DNA from: Monodelphis domestica
Lineage: Eukaryota > Chordata > Mammalia > Didelphimorphia > Didelphidae
Assembly: GCF_027887165.1 (NCBI RefSeq)
Contig: NC_077235.1
Coordinates: 51,175,895 to 51,239,894 of the forward strand
DNA: 64,000 nucleotides
Direction of reading: 5' to 3'
Each line of letters begins with the position of its first letter. Within the stretch, counting starts at the first letter, position 1. The notes under the pieces are model-generated. The model saw only the letters and a program-made list of their open reading frames with translations, searched no databases and was not told the origin of the DNA. Below are positions 32,973-42,683 of the stretch, piece after piece. The translations under genes and the position numbers were made by a program.

Positions 32973-33683
32973 TTTTCTTTCTCCCTCTCTCTCCCTTTCT
33001 CTCCCTCTATTTCTCTCTCCCTCTCTCTTTATTTTTCTCTCTCCCTTGCTCTTTTTCTCCCTCTCTTTCTCTTTTTCTCTCTCTCCCTCTTTCTTTATTT
33101 CTCTCCCCTTTTCTCTCTCTTTCTCCCTCTCTCCCTTTTTCTCTCTCCCTTTTCTCTCTCTCCCTTTCTCTTACTTTCCCTTTTTCTCTCTCCCTCTCTC
33201 TTTTTCTCTCTCCCTCTCCCTTTTTCTCTCCCTCTCTCTTTGTTTCTCTCTTTCTCCCTCTCTCTTTCTTTCTCTCTCTCTCTTTCTCCGTCTCTATTTT
33301 TCTCTCTTTATTTCTCTCTTCCCCCCTCTCTCCCATTCTCTCTTTCTTTCTCCCTCTCTCCCTTTTTCTCTTCCTCTTTTTCTCTCTCTATCTCTCCCTT
33401 TCTCTCTCCCCCTTTTCTCTCTCCCACTCTCTATTTCTCCCTTTCTGTCTCCCTCTCTCTATTTCTCTCTTTCTCTCTCCCTCTCTTTTCATTTCTTTCT
33501 CCCTCTCTCTTTATTTCTCTCCCTTTTCTCTCTCCAGCTCTCTTTCCTCTCCCTCTCTTTATTTTTCACTTTCCCTTTCTCTCTTTCTCCCTCTCTCTCT
33601 TTACTTCTCTCTCTCCCTCTCCCTTTCTCTCTCTCTTTATTTTTCTCTCTATCTCTCCCTTTTTCTCTCTTTATTTATCAATT

Positions 33684-33742
<59 letters not shown>
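29925..33742 (+). repeat. 3.8-kb polypyrimidine tract, (TCTC/CCTT/TTTC)n, with higher-order repeats
   Basis: Almost entirely C and T on the plus strand, with scattered A (mostly TTTATTTC) and rare G. It ends in a pure (CT)n run of about 54 bp (33689-33742). Internal landmarks recur: TTTATTTCTCTCGCCC at 30241 and 30910 (669 bp); CCCCATTCTCTCTTTC at about 30664, 31345 and 32117 (681 and 772 bp); TTTGTTTCTCTCTTTCTCC at 32435 and 33239 (804 bp). The three very long plus-strand open frames (1293-1378 codons) are stop-free by composition and are not genes. Confidence 0.97.
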
Positions 33743-33747
<5 letters not shown>

Positions 33748-33754
33748 CAATATA

Positions 33755-34365
33755 TGCAGGAACTCCATCTGGAACACACACCCCACTCCCACTGAAGACA
33801 CAAATCCCCACTGCTGCCCCCCACTCCTGCTGTAGACACGAACCTGATTTCGTCTCCCCCACTCCTCTACAGACAATAACCCCGACTAGTACTCTCTCAG
33901 CTCCCCCTGCAGACATCACTGGTGCCCTTACCCACCCTCCCTGCATTGTACACAGGGAGCCTAGTTGCCTCTCCCTTTACTTTCAACAAAGAAACAATCC
34001 CATTTGGTGTCCCCACTCTTTCTGTGCCCAAGAAAACTAGGTGGTGCTCAGCACTCTCATTGGAGACATGAAACCCCATTTTGTAATCTCCTTCCTACTG
34101 CAGGTAGGAATTTCAGTCATCCTGCTTGGCATAGCCTGGCACAAACCCTATCTAGTGCCCCCTTCCACTCCTACTGAGGCCAGGAATCCTAGCTGGTGCT
34201 CCCTCCCTGCTTTCTACTGCAGTCAGCGTTCCCACCTGTTGCCCTTCCCCATGCTCCTGCTACAGACAGGGATCTCAACCGTAGCTCCCCAGTTCTCCTG
34301 ACCCTAGTCCTATTGTAGACAGAAACCATGGCTAATGCCCCCTCCTCCCATTCCTAGTACAGAGA
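33755..34365 (+). repeat. Degenerate minisatellite, right arm
   Basis: The same unit as 29340-29910 resumes: CCCACTGAAGACACAAATCC, CCACTCCTGCTGTAGACACG, CTCCCCCTGCAGACATCACT, CTACTGCAGGTAGGAATTTC, CTACTGCAGTCAGCGTTCCC, CTCCTGCTACAGACAGGGAT. About 13 units of roughly 40-50 bp, strongly diverged. Confidence 0.85.
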
Positions 34366-35060
34366 TGGATCAAAACCTTGCCCCCCACCCCCCAAATGAT
34401 GATGATGATGGCTATAGTTCCTTAGGGTCTGCCAAGTGCTCTACCTATGCCATCTCATTTGAGAGATGCCCCAGCTGACGCCTCCCCCTCGTACTGCCCA
34501 CTGCAGACCGGGCACCACCTGTCGGAATGCCATCTGTCTCATACATGTCTCAGGGAAACCATTCCGAATTCTGAGGACCCCCTTTGAGCCAGACTTGCAA
34601 ATGACCTGTCCTCCCTCACCCAAGGCAGAATCGCACTGTGCAGCCTCCTCTCCTATGGAGTTGAAAAAGCAATTGTCCCAGGTGAAAATTGAAAGACCCT
34701 GGGACCTGTCTCCTTTCCAGGGAAACACTGATTGCCTATTTAGAGGGTGAATTTGCATGGGGTTTTATTTCCCGAGATACTGGCATGAATGGCTGCTCTT
34801 TTTACGGCACCCAGAAAAGCAAAGTCCAAATGGTGGCCCAGACCAGAGGCACCACAATCCTCTTTTGTGCCCAGATAACCGTACCCCTTCGGGCAAAGCT
34901 TCACCTCCTCTCCTTATGTCAGTGGAACCTGGCCAAACTGGGGCAGGCCTGAGGAGGAAGCAGGCAAGCTGCAGGGGAAGAAAGAAGCAAAAAGAAAAGA
35001 AAGCTTGCTCCTGGAAGATGGGCAAGAAAAGGGAAAGCCAGGAAGGCCGTTTCCATTTCA
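34366..35060. other. Unassigned; MIR-type remnant at the left end
   Basis: 34398-34465 holds ATGATGATGATGATGGCTAT, then AGTGCTCTACCTATGCCATC, a reversed MIR3-like start. The rest is unique with no exon recognised. Confidence 0.45.
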
Positions 35061-35064
35061 TCCT

Positions 35065-35160
35065 TTTTTCTGCTGCCTTATTATCCCTGGTGCCTAGCAC
35101 AGTGCTTCACGCACAGTAGGTGCTTAGTAAGAACTAAATTCAACTGAATTCCTTCTTTCT
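35065..35160 (+). repeat. L2 LINE 3' end
   Basis: TTATCCCTGGTGCCTAGCAC, AGTGCTTCACGCACAGTAGG, TGCTTAGTAAGAACTAAATT is the L2 terminal block. Confidence 0.85.
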
Positions 35161-36895
35161 TCCCTTCCCCCAGACTCCAAATAAAATAAAACATCAGAAA
35201 AAGAGAAGGTAATTTTAGCCCTGGTCTGTATCCTGTAGCATGATTCTGCATTTATTTGCTTTGCTAATTGAGGAAATTAATTTGTCATGTAGTGTTAAGG
35301 TTACTCTTGGCCCTTCCACGGGACCTTCTATTCAAGGCAGAAGCCCATACTCTATGTGGATTGTTTTTATTTTCAACAGTCGGTCTGAAGTATTTGATTA
35401 TTTTTTTTCCGGGACAGACTTTTGAACAAAACACAGAGCCGGATGCGCTCCATGTACCAAATCCCTCCTTCCGTAGCCCGGGAAGGGGAGTTTTAGCAAT
35501 CAGCAGGGGCCCCAATGCCCACTCTGCAGTATGCTCCAAGCAAGCCCGCCGGCCTCCAGGCTGTGGACTTCTCAGAGCCCGGCTATTTTTAGAGAGTCAG
35601 AAAGAAGCCCCCAGTGGGTTTGTTTTCCCGTGTGATTGATACAAATAAATGAAGCCTCCCCACTTGGGTCAGTCAGCAAGCATCTCTTTCAGGCAGCCAG
35701 GGCTAAGTGGAAAAGGCCATCTGCAGTGCAAACTGGCCCCACTTTACAAGCAGGCCCCCCCCTGCCCTTTTTATGTCCGAGGACTTCTGAGTGCACAAAA
35801 TTGGGGGCAAATGTGCCCTTGTAATCAGATCTGTTGATGAAAGCCTTGCAGAGAGCTGCACACTGCATACATAAGCTGTGTCAATAAGAAGCCTGTTCAG
35901 CCCCTGCACCCAGCCTGGGCAGCGGCCTGTGATTGGCAGACTCCCGAAGGGAGGGCCTGCCTGGCTGGAGAAAATCCTGGGATTTTGGCGGCACTTCTGA
36001 CTGTCTGACTAGTTCCCCAACACCCTTTCTGCCCCCCTTTTCACTTGGGAGCAGGCAGGGGAGGGATGTCACTCAGGTATGGTGGCAGTTACTTTTAGCT
36101 TATCTATCTATCACAGGAGGGTAGAAACACGCTGTCCTTCCTGATGGGGGGGGGGACACTCCCCAGCAAAAGCTGCCTTTCTTAGGACCTTCATAATTGA
36201 CAGACCAGAAGGTACAACAGAGTAGGACTAGGAATTTCTCCGTGGAAGAAGGAAGCATAGAGACCAAATCCCCAAAAGAAGAAACAGAAACCCAACACCT
36301 GAGACCTATGGGGTTCTTTGCAAGCAGGCCAGCATGCTCAGGAGCACACTTGACAGGGGCCCACCTCATCCCGAGGGCAAGAACCAGCCTCAAACTAACC
36401 AACCAAACCCACCAGGCCCTGGGCCAGCAAATTCTCCAGGAGAAATATTTTCCTGCCCGCCATGCTCTTATCACTTTCTGATCAAGCTCTTGGAAAGGGC
36501 GGGTCTGCAGAACTGCTTCTCCACTCAAAATCATGCTCACGTTTTTGAGCAAGTCAAACCAAGCTATTCTGGGGCACCATTTCCAGGGGGGTTGCCCTAG
36601 TTAAGTGTCGCTAGCATAGGTTAAATAAATAGCTTTTGTCAAAGTTCCACTCAGTTTCCACAGGCAAGAATGAAGTGGACAATGGCCCCCCTTATTCTTC
36701 CCCCCTCCAGGCCCACAGAAATCACCTTCCTATTTTCTGTCATTAAGCAAAGAAGGCAGGCCGGCCCAGCAATCCTGAACCACTGGTGACAAGCAATGAC
36801 AGGAAATGGTGCTTGCATCGGTCCCCTTCAAAACTTGGGGAGGCCATAGCTAGTTAATTTGTTTTTACTTCCTGTTTGGGGATAGTTTAGGTCAA

Positions 36896-36897
<2 letters not shown>

Positions 36898-36939
<42 letters not shown>
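36898..36939 (+). repeat. (TG)n microsatellite
   Basis: About 20 TG dinucleotides, ending in TGTACACG. Confidence 0.97.
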
Positions 36940-36941
<2 letters not shown>

Positions 36942-37188
36942 ACGTTTTCCCTCTATAAAGATATTTGGCTTTATTCTATATGGACACAATAAATCTGTCA
37001 CCGGGCCCCGGGTTTTGTATATTTTATAGACTGGATCATGTGGTTTGAGTTTAATTTAGCAGGCAGCATGCTTTTCTTCGTGGTTTGGCCCTGACGCATG
37101 TTGCTTTGGGGTGTTAGATACCACCCGGGCATTTCGGGGGGACACGGAAAGGAAGAGTCTCTATTTACACAAAAGTAACTGCTGAGGA

Positions 37189-37280
37189 GGGCATTTCCTA
37201 CCAGTTAATGAGTGGCTGAAAGGGCCAACAGGCCAAAGCTAGGCAGGAGAGGAACATTCATTAAGTGTCAGGAAATGCCC
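37189..37280. repeat. Long imperfect hairpin A (26-bp arms, 40-nt spacer)
   Basis: Left arm 37189-37214 (GGGCATTTCCT...TTAATGAGTG) and right arm 37255-37280, whose reverse complement reads GGGCATTTCCT...TTAATGAATG; 22 of 26 positions agree. The arms carry TTAATGA, a homeodomain-type motif. The spacer holds a small GGCCAACAGGCC palindrome. Confidence 0.85.
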
Positions 37281-37572
37281 AGCATTGATCGATTGTTCCT
37301 TTTCTGAACAGGGTTGGACAGAGAGCAAAGCTACATTCATTGCCTTTGTTATCCCCATGCAAAGAGCGGAGCCTCAAGCAGAGGTTTCACGCTCATGCCC
37401 GTGCTGTGCTCATGGGTGTGGCATTACCTTGTTGGTAGAACTGATCTCTGTTCAGCCTCCCTGACCCACTGGCCCACGCCAAAGGGAGCAGGGCTCGATT
37501 CCATTCCGTTCCATTCCAGTTCACAGTGATTCACCAGGTTTATATTTCATGCCATAATGACTGACAGAGGAC

Positions 37573-37650
37573 GGCATTTCCTTTGACTTAATGACCCATT
37601 GGAAAGGAACCTGTGGGCCCACGGCAAGGTAGAGAGGCCTTAACCCCACC
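37573..37650 (+). repeat. Partial copy C of the hairpin A half-unit
   Basis: GGCATTTCCTTTGACTTAAT (37573-37592) matches the left half of hairpin A at 18 of 22 positions and the reverse complement of its right arm at 19 of 22. Weaker similarity continues through GGAAAGG...GGGCCC...GGCAAGGTAGAGAGG against the spacer of A. Offset from A is 383 bp. Confidence 0.6.
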
Positions 37651-37744
37651 AAACATTAACTGCCCAACCCGGAGGTCAATAATGCAATCTTAAAGGCTTT
37701 GAAAATATCAGTAATGACCTCCAGGTTGGCCGGTTAATGTTTGG
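37649..37744. repeat. Long imperfect hairpin B (30-bp arms, 36-nt spacer)
   Basis: Left arm 37649-37678 (CCAAACATTAAC...GGAGGTCA) against right arm 37715-37744 (TGACCTCC...GTTAATGTTTGG): 27 of 30 positions pair. One of the three mismatches would be a G-U wobble in plus-strand RNA. The spacer keeps weaker palindromy towards its centre (AAAGGCTTTGAAA). Size and shape resemble a small-RNA precursor or a palindromic transposon fossil. Confidence 0.9.
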
Positions 37745-38089
37745 CAAGGAGTTTTCTGATCGATTATGGGACAGGGCCTGGCTAAGATAGGAGGACACCT
37801 TGGAGCAGAGGGCAACACTGTTGTCAAGGTTAGTTTAACAGGGGAGCTTCAGTGGGCCCAATTTAATCCTCACTGGAAGTTATGAAGGTCCTAATGATGA
37901 TGAGAAATGTTTTGCATTCTTTTCCAAGTTCTATAGAGTTTATTGTTACAAACAAAACCTTCCCAGGAAGGAATCTTCTCCTTAGCATCATTTTTGCTAC
38001 GTTGAACAAAAAAGATTGTAAAGTGATGAGGCAGCCCCACATTGGAGCCCACATTTTATAACTACTCACATTTCTATGGTGGTTTTTAA

Positions 38090-38294
38090 AAATGTATTAA
38101 AACCCTCACCTTCTGTCTTAGAGTCGATACTGTGTATTGGTTCCAAGGCAGAAGAGTGGTAGGAGCTAGGCAATGGGGGTTAAGGGACTTGTCCAGGGTC
38201 ACACAGCTGGGAAGTGTCTGAATTCAGATTTATACCCAAGACCTTCCATCTCTAGGCCTGGCTCTCAAACCACTGAGCCACCCAGCTGCCCCCT
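38090..38294 (-). repeat. Marsupial tRNA-derived SINE, antisense, full length
   Basis: Reads AAAACCCTCACCTTCTGTCT, ACTGTGTATTGGTTCCAAGG, GACTTGTCCAGGGTCACACA, CTCTAGGCCTGGCTCTCAAA, CTGAGCCACCCAGCTGCCCC. It marks the right edge of the transposon-poor zone. Confidence 0.95.
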
Positions 38295-38299
38295 CTATA

Positions 38300-38510
38300 G
38301 GGTTTTAAGGTTGGCAAAGCATTTCACCTCCATTGTCTCATTTGACCCTCACAAACAGCCCAGGGAGGTGGGCATTATGATTATCAGACCCATTTTACAG
38401 ATGAGGAAACTGAGGCACAGTGTAGTGACTTGCCTGGAGTTACACAGTAAGTATCTGAATCTGGATCTGAACCCAATACATTTCCAAGTCCAACACTTTT
38501 TATCCATTAT
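38300..38510 (-). repeat. MIR SINE, antisense
   Basis: AAAGCATTTCACCTCCATTG, TCTCATTTGACCCTCACAAA, TTTTACAGATGAGGAAACTG, AGGCACAGTGTAGTGACTTG, GGATCTGAACCC. Confidence 0.92.
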
Positions 38511-39395
38511 TTCATGCTTGTCTTTCTTTGGTGGAAGAAGCCCTCAAAGAGAATGTAAAAAGCTGCCAAGTAGTTAGACCTCCTAAGACAACTGGCTCAG
38601 TTTCCCCTACTGTAAAATGAGAGGGCATGGAAGAGATCAAGCCTGGGTCTGACAGTCTGAGAGCTTGTAAACTGGTTGGCTCTGATTCTCATCAATGCAG
38701 AGCAAATTGTGATGGGGCAAGCCCAGGAAGCCTCATCTTCCTTTTGAATTCCGCTTCCGAGATGGTAAATGTTTATAGAGGCTAAGCCATCCATTCCTCT
38801 GCCCTCTTTAGTGGTCTCACAATAAGGGCAGATGGGTAACTCCCTCCCGTCTATTGTTAACACAGACTGAAGTTCTCCCGATTGATTATTGATAAAAGGA
38901 GCGCCGCCAGGGTGGCTTTGGCTCAATAGTTTAATCTCCCTTGAAAATGTAATTTCTTTCCTCCCTCCCTTTTGGTGGGTAGGAGGTGGGGGTGGGAGGA
39001 GTAGATGCTTGGCTCAGGCCTCTAAAATGAGGGCAATCACTGAAGGCTCGAGACCTGGATTTCTTCATAGTTTTGAATGCCCTGTCACGTGCACAACAAA
39101 CCAAATATTAGGTTTCATTGTGGGCTTGGCAAATGTCACTCTGCGCTCTTTTAATATGTAGTAATCCAGGGTTTGTCCTTCCGCCCCAGCTCCCAGCAAA
39201 GGGCTTTAAGAAGTTCCAGTGTCCACTCAGTGCTGTTGTTAATAGATGATTGGCAAATAAATGAATGAGTGCATGAATGGTTGGTTGTAACCACAAACTT
39301 CAGCCCTCGAGATATATTTATCAGCAAAACTTTTTTGATCACTGACAATAAACATATTTTCAAGATTATTCCGCTCCCACCGCAGTCTTAAGTTT
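38511..39395. other. Mostly unique sequence, small MIR scrap at 38,595
   Basis: CAGTTTCCCCTACTGTAAAA (38597) is a MIR 3' scrap. The rest, for example 38880-38960 and 39060-39160, is unique and possibly conserved non-coding. No exon recognised. Confidence 0.4.
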
Positions 39396-39399
39396 GACT

Positions 39400-39720
39400 A
39401 TTAAAATATAGGCTCATCAATTTTGAGCTGGACGGGCCCTCCCAGGCCATCTAATCTTTCTTTTACAGAGAAGGAAATTAAGTTCAAGAGAAGGAAAGTG
39501 ACTTGCTTAAAGTCACACATAACATCTTAGTTCTAGCACCGAAAGGGACCTCAGAAGCCATCTGATCTACTCTCCTCATTTATTCAGAGAGGAAACTAAG
39601 ACCCAGAGAGATTGAAATGGTTTGTCCAAGGCCACACAGGCACCCCTAAACTGGGATTCAATCCCAAATACCAGGTCTCAATATCCAGTACGATAGCCAC
39701 ACCTCTCACTAATTCTGACC
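39400..39720 (-). repeat. Two antisense MIR-type SINEs in series
   Basis: First: TTTTACAGAGAAGGAAATTA ... GTGACTTGCTTAAAGTCACA. Second: CTTAGTTCTAGCACCGAAAG ... CAGAGAGGAAACTAAGACCC ... TTTGTCCAAGGCCACACAGG ... CCAGTACGATAGCCACACCT. Confidence 0.85.
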
Positions 39721-39819
39721 ACGTAGGGCTCACCAGTCCCAGTCAAAATTCAGAATTGGCTGCCACTTAAAAAAATGTCCAGAGCAGTAACACCTCAATC
39801 CAGGGCCTCGCTGCTGACC

Positions 39820-40010
39820 TTGCTGTGGGGTATCGTGGGCCGGTGGTCAGTTAGAACCAGAAGACATTTGAACAGATGTTGCCCACCGCCACACAGACTT
39901 GTGGCATAGTGAGCAAGTTTCTTGGTCTCAGGGGGCCTCACTTCCATCCTCTGTAAAATGAGGAAGGAGGCTGCCCCCTTTTCAGCTCTAAATCTGTGAT
40001 CTTAATGAGT
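39820..40010 (+). repeat. MIR SINE
   Basis: GAACCAGAAGACATTTGAAC, GAGCAAGTTTCTTGGTCTCA, CATCCTCTGTAAAATGAGGA, CAGCTCTAAATCTGTGATCT. Confidence 0.7.
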
Positions 40011-40249
40011 AACTTCCATTTTCTTTCAAACGATATGCTAAAGTCCTTAAAAATAGATTGATTGAGTAGATGAAACAGGCTCCCCAATTCTTGTTTACAT
40101 TATTCAATTGCATAGCAAGCCCTTTCTTTATAGCTTGTGCAAAAGGAAATTTCAGGGCAGTTCAGGGTCAGTTATCAGAGACTGAATTGGTAGAGTCCAG
40201 AATAATGAGGTTTGACAGGACTCTATATACAACCCTCAGCACTGCCTGA

Positions 40250-40395
40250 TGGTGTTAGAAAGGCAGTTTGGTCTCATGTCTAAACTGCAGAGGAGTCAAG
40301 GACTGGTGAGGGTCAGGGTCAAGCTTGAGTACTGACGCTATTGCTCGGTGCCTCAGTTTCCCTCAATACCAAAGAGCAGTTTTCCTCCAAGTGTA
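40250..40395 (+). repeat. MIR SINE, decayed
   Basis: GAAAGGCAGTTTGGTCTCAT ... GCTCGGTGCCTCAGTTTCCC. Confidence 0.5.
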
Positions 40396-42455
40396 CCACG
40401 ACACTTCAAGATCATGAAATGAGAGAATAAATGAAAAAATAATATTGTTCAATCCTGAGAACCAGAAAATGAAGTGAGGCAGGAACAGAAGCCAAACCAG
40501 GAAGTCTGTTTTCTAAATTATAGAAGTTAGGGGAATCAAAGGGGTGGTAAATTAAGCCAAATGGAGAAAAACTTAGCTAACAATGTAAATATTGAAAAAT
40601 AATTGGTTAATTTAGGGATACACTTGCAAGAGGGGTGGGGAAGGGATGAGAAGACTGGTCTGGATCTATGATGAAAAATCTCTCCATTAACATAGATCTA
40701 TAACTCAGAGAATTGTCCTGTAGTGTTGAGATTTTCAATGCCTTGGATGGACACAAAGCCAGTATACAGTATATCGGGGGTAGCACTTGAACTCAAGTCT
40801 TCTGGGCTCTAAGGGTGGTCCCCAATCCACTCCACTTTGAGGCTTCTTAGTATAATATTGTATTGGCTTAAAAAACAAACATGATGGGGGAGTTTCCAAA
40901 CTGGGAGTTCCCTATGGTAATGAATTTATTGGTCTGGATCCTCTAAAAGAAAAAAAATGAAGGGAATTTCCATTTTGAATGTTTCATATGAAAATCTGTA
41001 TAGCCAATACAGGAGTGAGAAGTACAGAAGGATTAATTAAGAAATAAAGATTATTAGATCTTTTATTATTATATATAACAATATAATAAATAATGTAGAA
41101 CATTCTCACACATATCAAATTTCCCCACACAGGCCCTTGCATAAAATGGGTGCTTAATATATAGGTTTTTTAATTGGGGGATCAGAACTGTGCTGAGTGG
41201 CATTTTTTGCTGCAGTGGATGAAAGCAGAAATAGAGATTACCTTGTGCTGCTGAAAGCTTATGGAAGGAGGTGTGGCCAGAAAGCCTGGAAAAGAGAGGC
41301 CAGGGCAGATAGAAATACAGAAGAAAATCGAACCCTTTCGGCTTGGAGGTTATTGTGTGCGTGGTGTTGGGGATCATCCCCCAGGAGGAGACCAAAAGAA
41401 CCCTTGGAATCTGAGGCCTGTTTCATGAATATTTTCTTTGTTTTAAAAATAAATAAATCAGACAAGGAGTGGCCCTGTGGGGTGCTGTTGTATCCCCAGC
41501 CTGATCTTGAGGAGTTTGGAATTGGGTTGGCTTCTTGTCTCTGCAGACTCGTAGCTCAGCATTCCTTCTGCTAGCATACTGATGCTTAAAACTTCAAACC
41601 CCAGGCATCACTCTTCATATGAAATGGAATCTCAGCTGTAATGAGGCAGTCACTCATTTCTGGCAATGTAGATGTGTTTTGTGAGCCTTCTTTATTAGGA
41701 ATTAGAAAAAAACACACGCCTAATTAACCAGCATTAATAAAATGAACACCTTTCCACTTGGGTTGTGTTTCAGTGCCATCAACTCTTGCCTTCTACTGTC
41801 TCCTGAAATGCATATTCTTTCCTTTTTATGTGAAGAGTACAGAATTTTGGTAGGTGAAATGGGCTGTTTTCCCTCCATTATTACCACTAGCTAGCCACAC
41901 CTAGGCATGCATATGTATTTGTCTCCTCTAGACACTGGACCTCCAATACCTGCAGTCTGAAGGTACGTATGTGCGCATCCATCTCTACGGTCTATGGTGC
42001 TATTGCCCCTATTCCCCACAGAATATGGATTCGGTGGAAGAAGCTGTGGGCGATTTTAGTGTGAGAGCTTAAGATTCTCAGCAGCGAGCATGTGCTCGGG
42101 TGTGTGTTTTAGGCAAACAGAATTAAGTCATTCTTTTAGGGTATCTATTCTTTTTGTCCCTTTCCCCCCTTCTTTCAGCCTTCTGGGTTTTTCATTAGAG
42201 AACACGTTAAGTTCAAGAGATAGAAGAACCAGAGTTCCTGTGGGAGGGGTGGATTTCAGCTCACTCAAACCAGGACTGGCGTTTGTCCTCCAGCCTATAC
42301 TCTTTCTGGGTATGCCTGGTCCTGTGTAACACCCTCTGTATATGACATGGGTATCTTGGAAGGGGGCTTAGGTCAGCAGGCTTTTGCCAAGTGTTTGTGC
42401 TTTGTTGATTGGGTCCATTAGGTTATATGAGAGGCAGGCTTTAAAAAAAGAAGAA
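40396..42455. other. Largely repeat-free unique DNA, possible conserved non-coding elements
   Basis: Weak reversed MIR text at 40740-40850 (GAACTCAAGTCTTCTGGGCT). Otherwise no transposon. 41590-41790 is AT-balanced with stacked TAAT cores (CCTAATTAACCAGCATTAAT) and looks like a conserved enhancer. The frames at 41069-41395 and 41197-41574 overlap on opposite strands and show no domain. Confidence 0.45.
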
Positions 42456-42683
42456 AGAGGAGGGCAGCTGGGTGGCTCAGTGGATTGAGAGTCAGGCCTG
42501 GAGATAGGAGGTCCTAGTTTCAAATCTGGCCTCAGACACTTCCTAGCTGGGTGACCCTGGGCAAGTCACTTGACCCCCATTGCCTAGCCTTTACTGCTCT
42601 TCTGCCTTGGAACCAATACACAGTATTGATTCTAAGACAGAAAGTGAGGGTTTAAAAAAATAAAAATAAACAAAAGAAGAAAG
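42446..42683 (+). repeat. Marsupial tRNA-derived SINE with 12-bp target-site duplication
   Basis: Full-length element from GGGCAGCTGGGTGGCTCAGT to the AAAGTGAGGGTTTAAAAAAA tail. AAAAGAAGAAAG is present on both sides (42446-42457 and 42672-42683). Confidence 0.95.

Larger units (their letters stand above)
35200..38085. promoter_or_regulatory. Repeat-free block, probable cluster of conserved non-coding elements
   Basis: Apart from one (TG)n run I recognise no transposon in about 2.9 kb. AT-balanced stretches rich in homeodomain-type TAAT cores occur at 35250-35420, 36965-37110 and 37180-37770, for example GCTAATTGAGGAAATTAATT (35263) and TTGAGTTTAATTTAGCAGGC. This is the texture of long-range enhancers of developmental genes. 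No exon recognised. The open frames at 35268-35639 and 36100-36552 lack any domain. Confidence 0.45.

Noticed and set aside
29904..34040. Plus-strand open frames of about 1300-1378 codons
   Set aside because: All three frames are open over the same C/T-only tract; composition alone explains it. No domains, only Ser/Leu/Phe/Pro.
41069..41574. Overlapping 108- and 125-codon frames on opposite strands
   Set aside because: No domain, no splice-site pattern, no start-context support.
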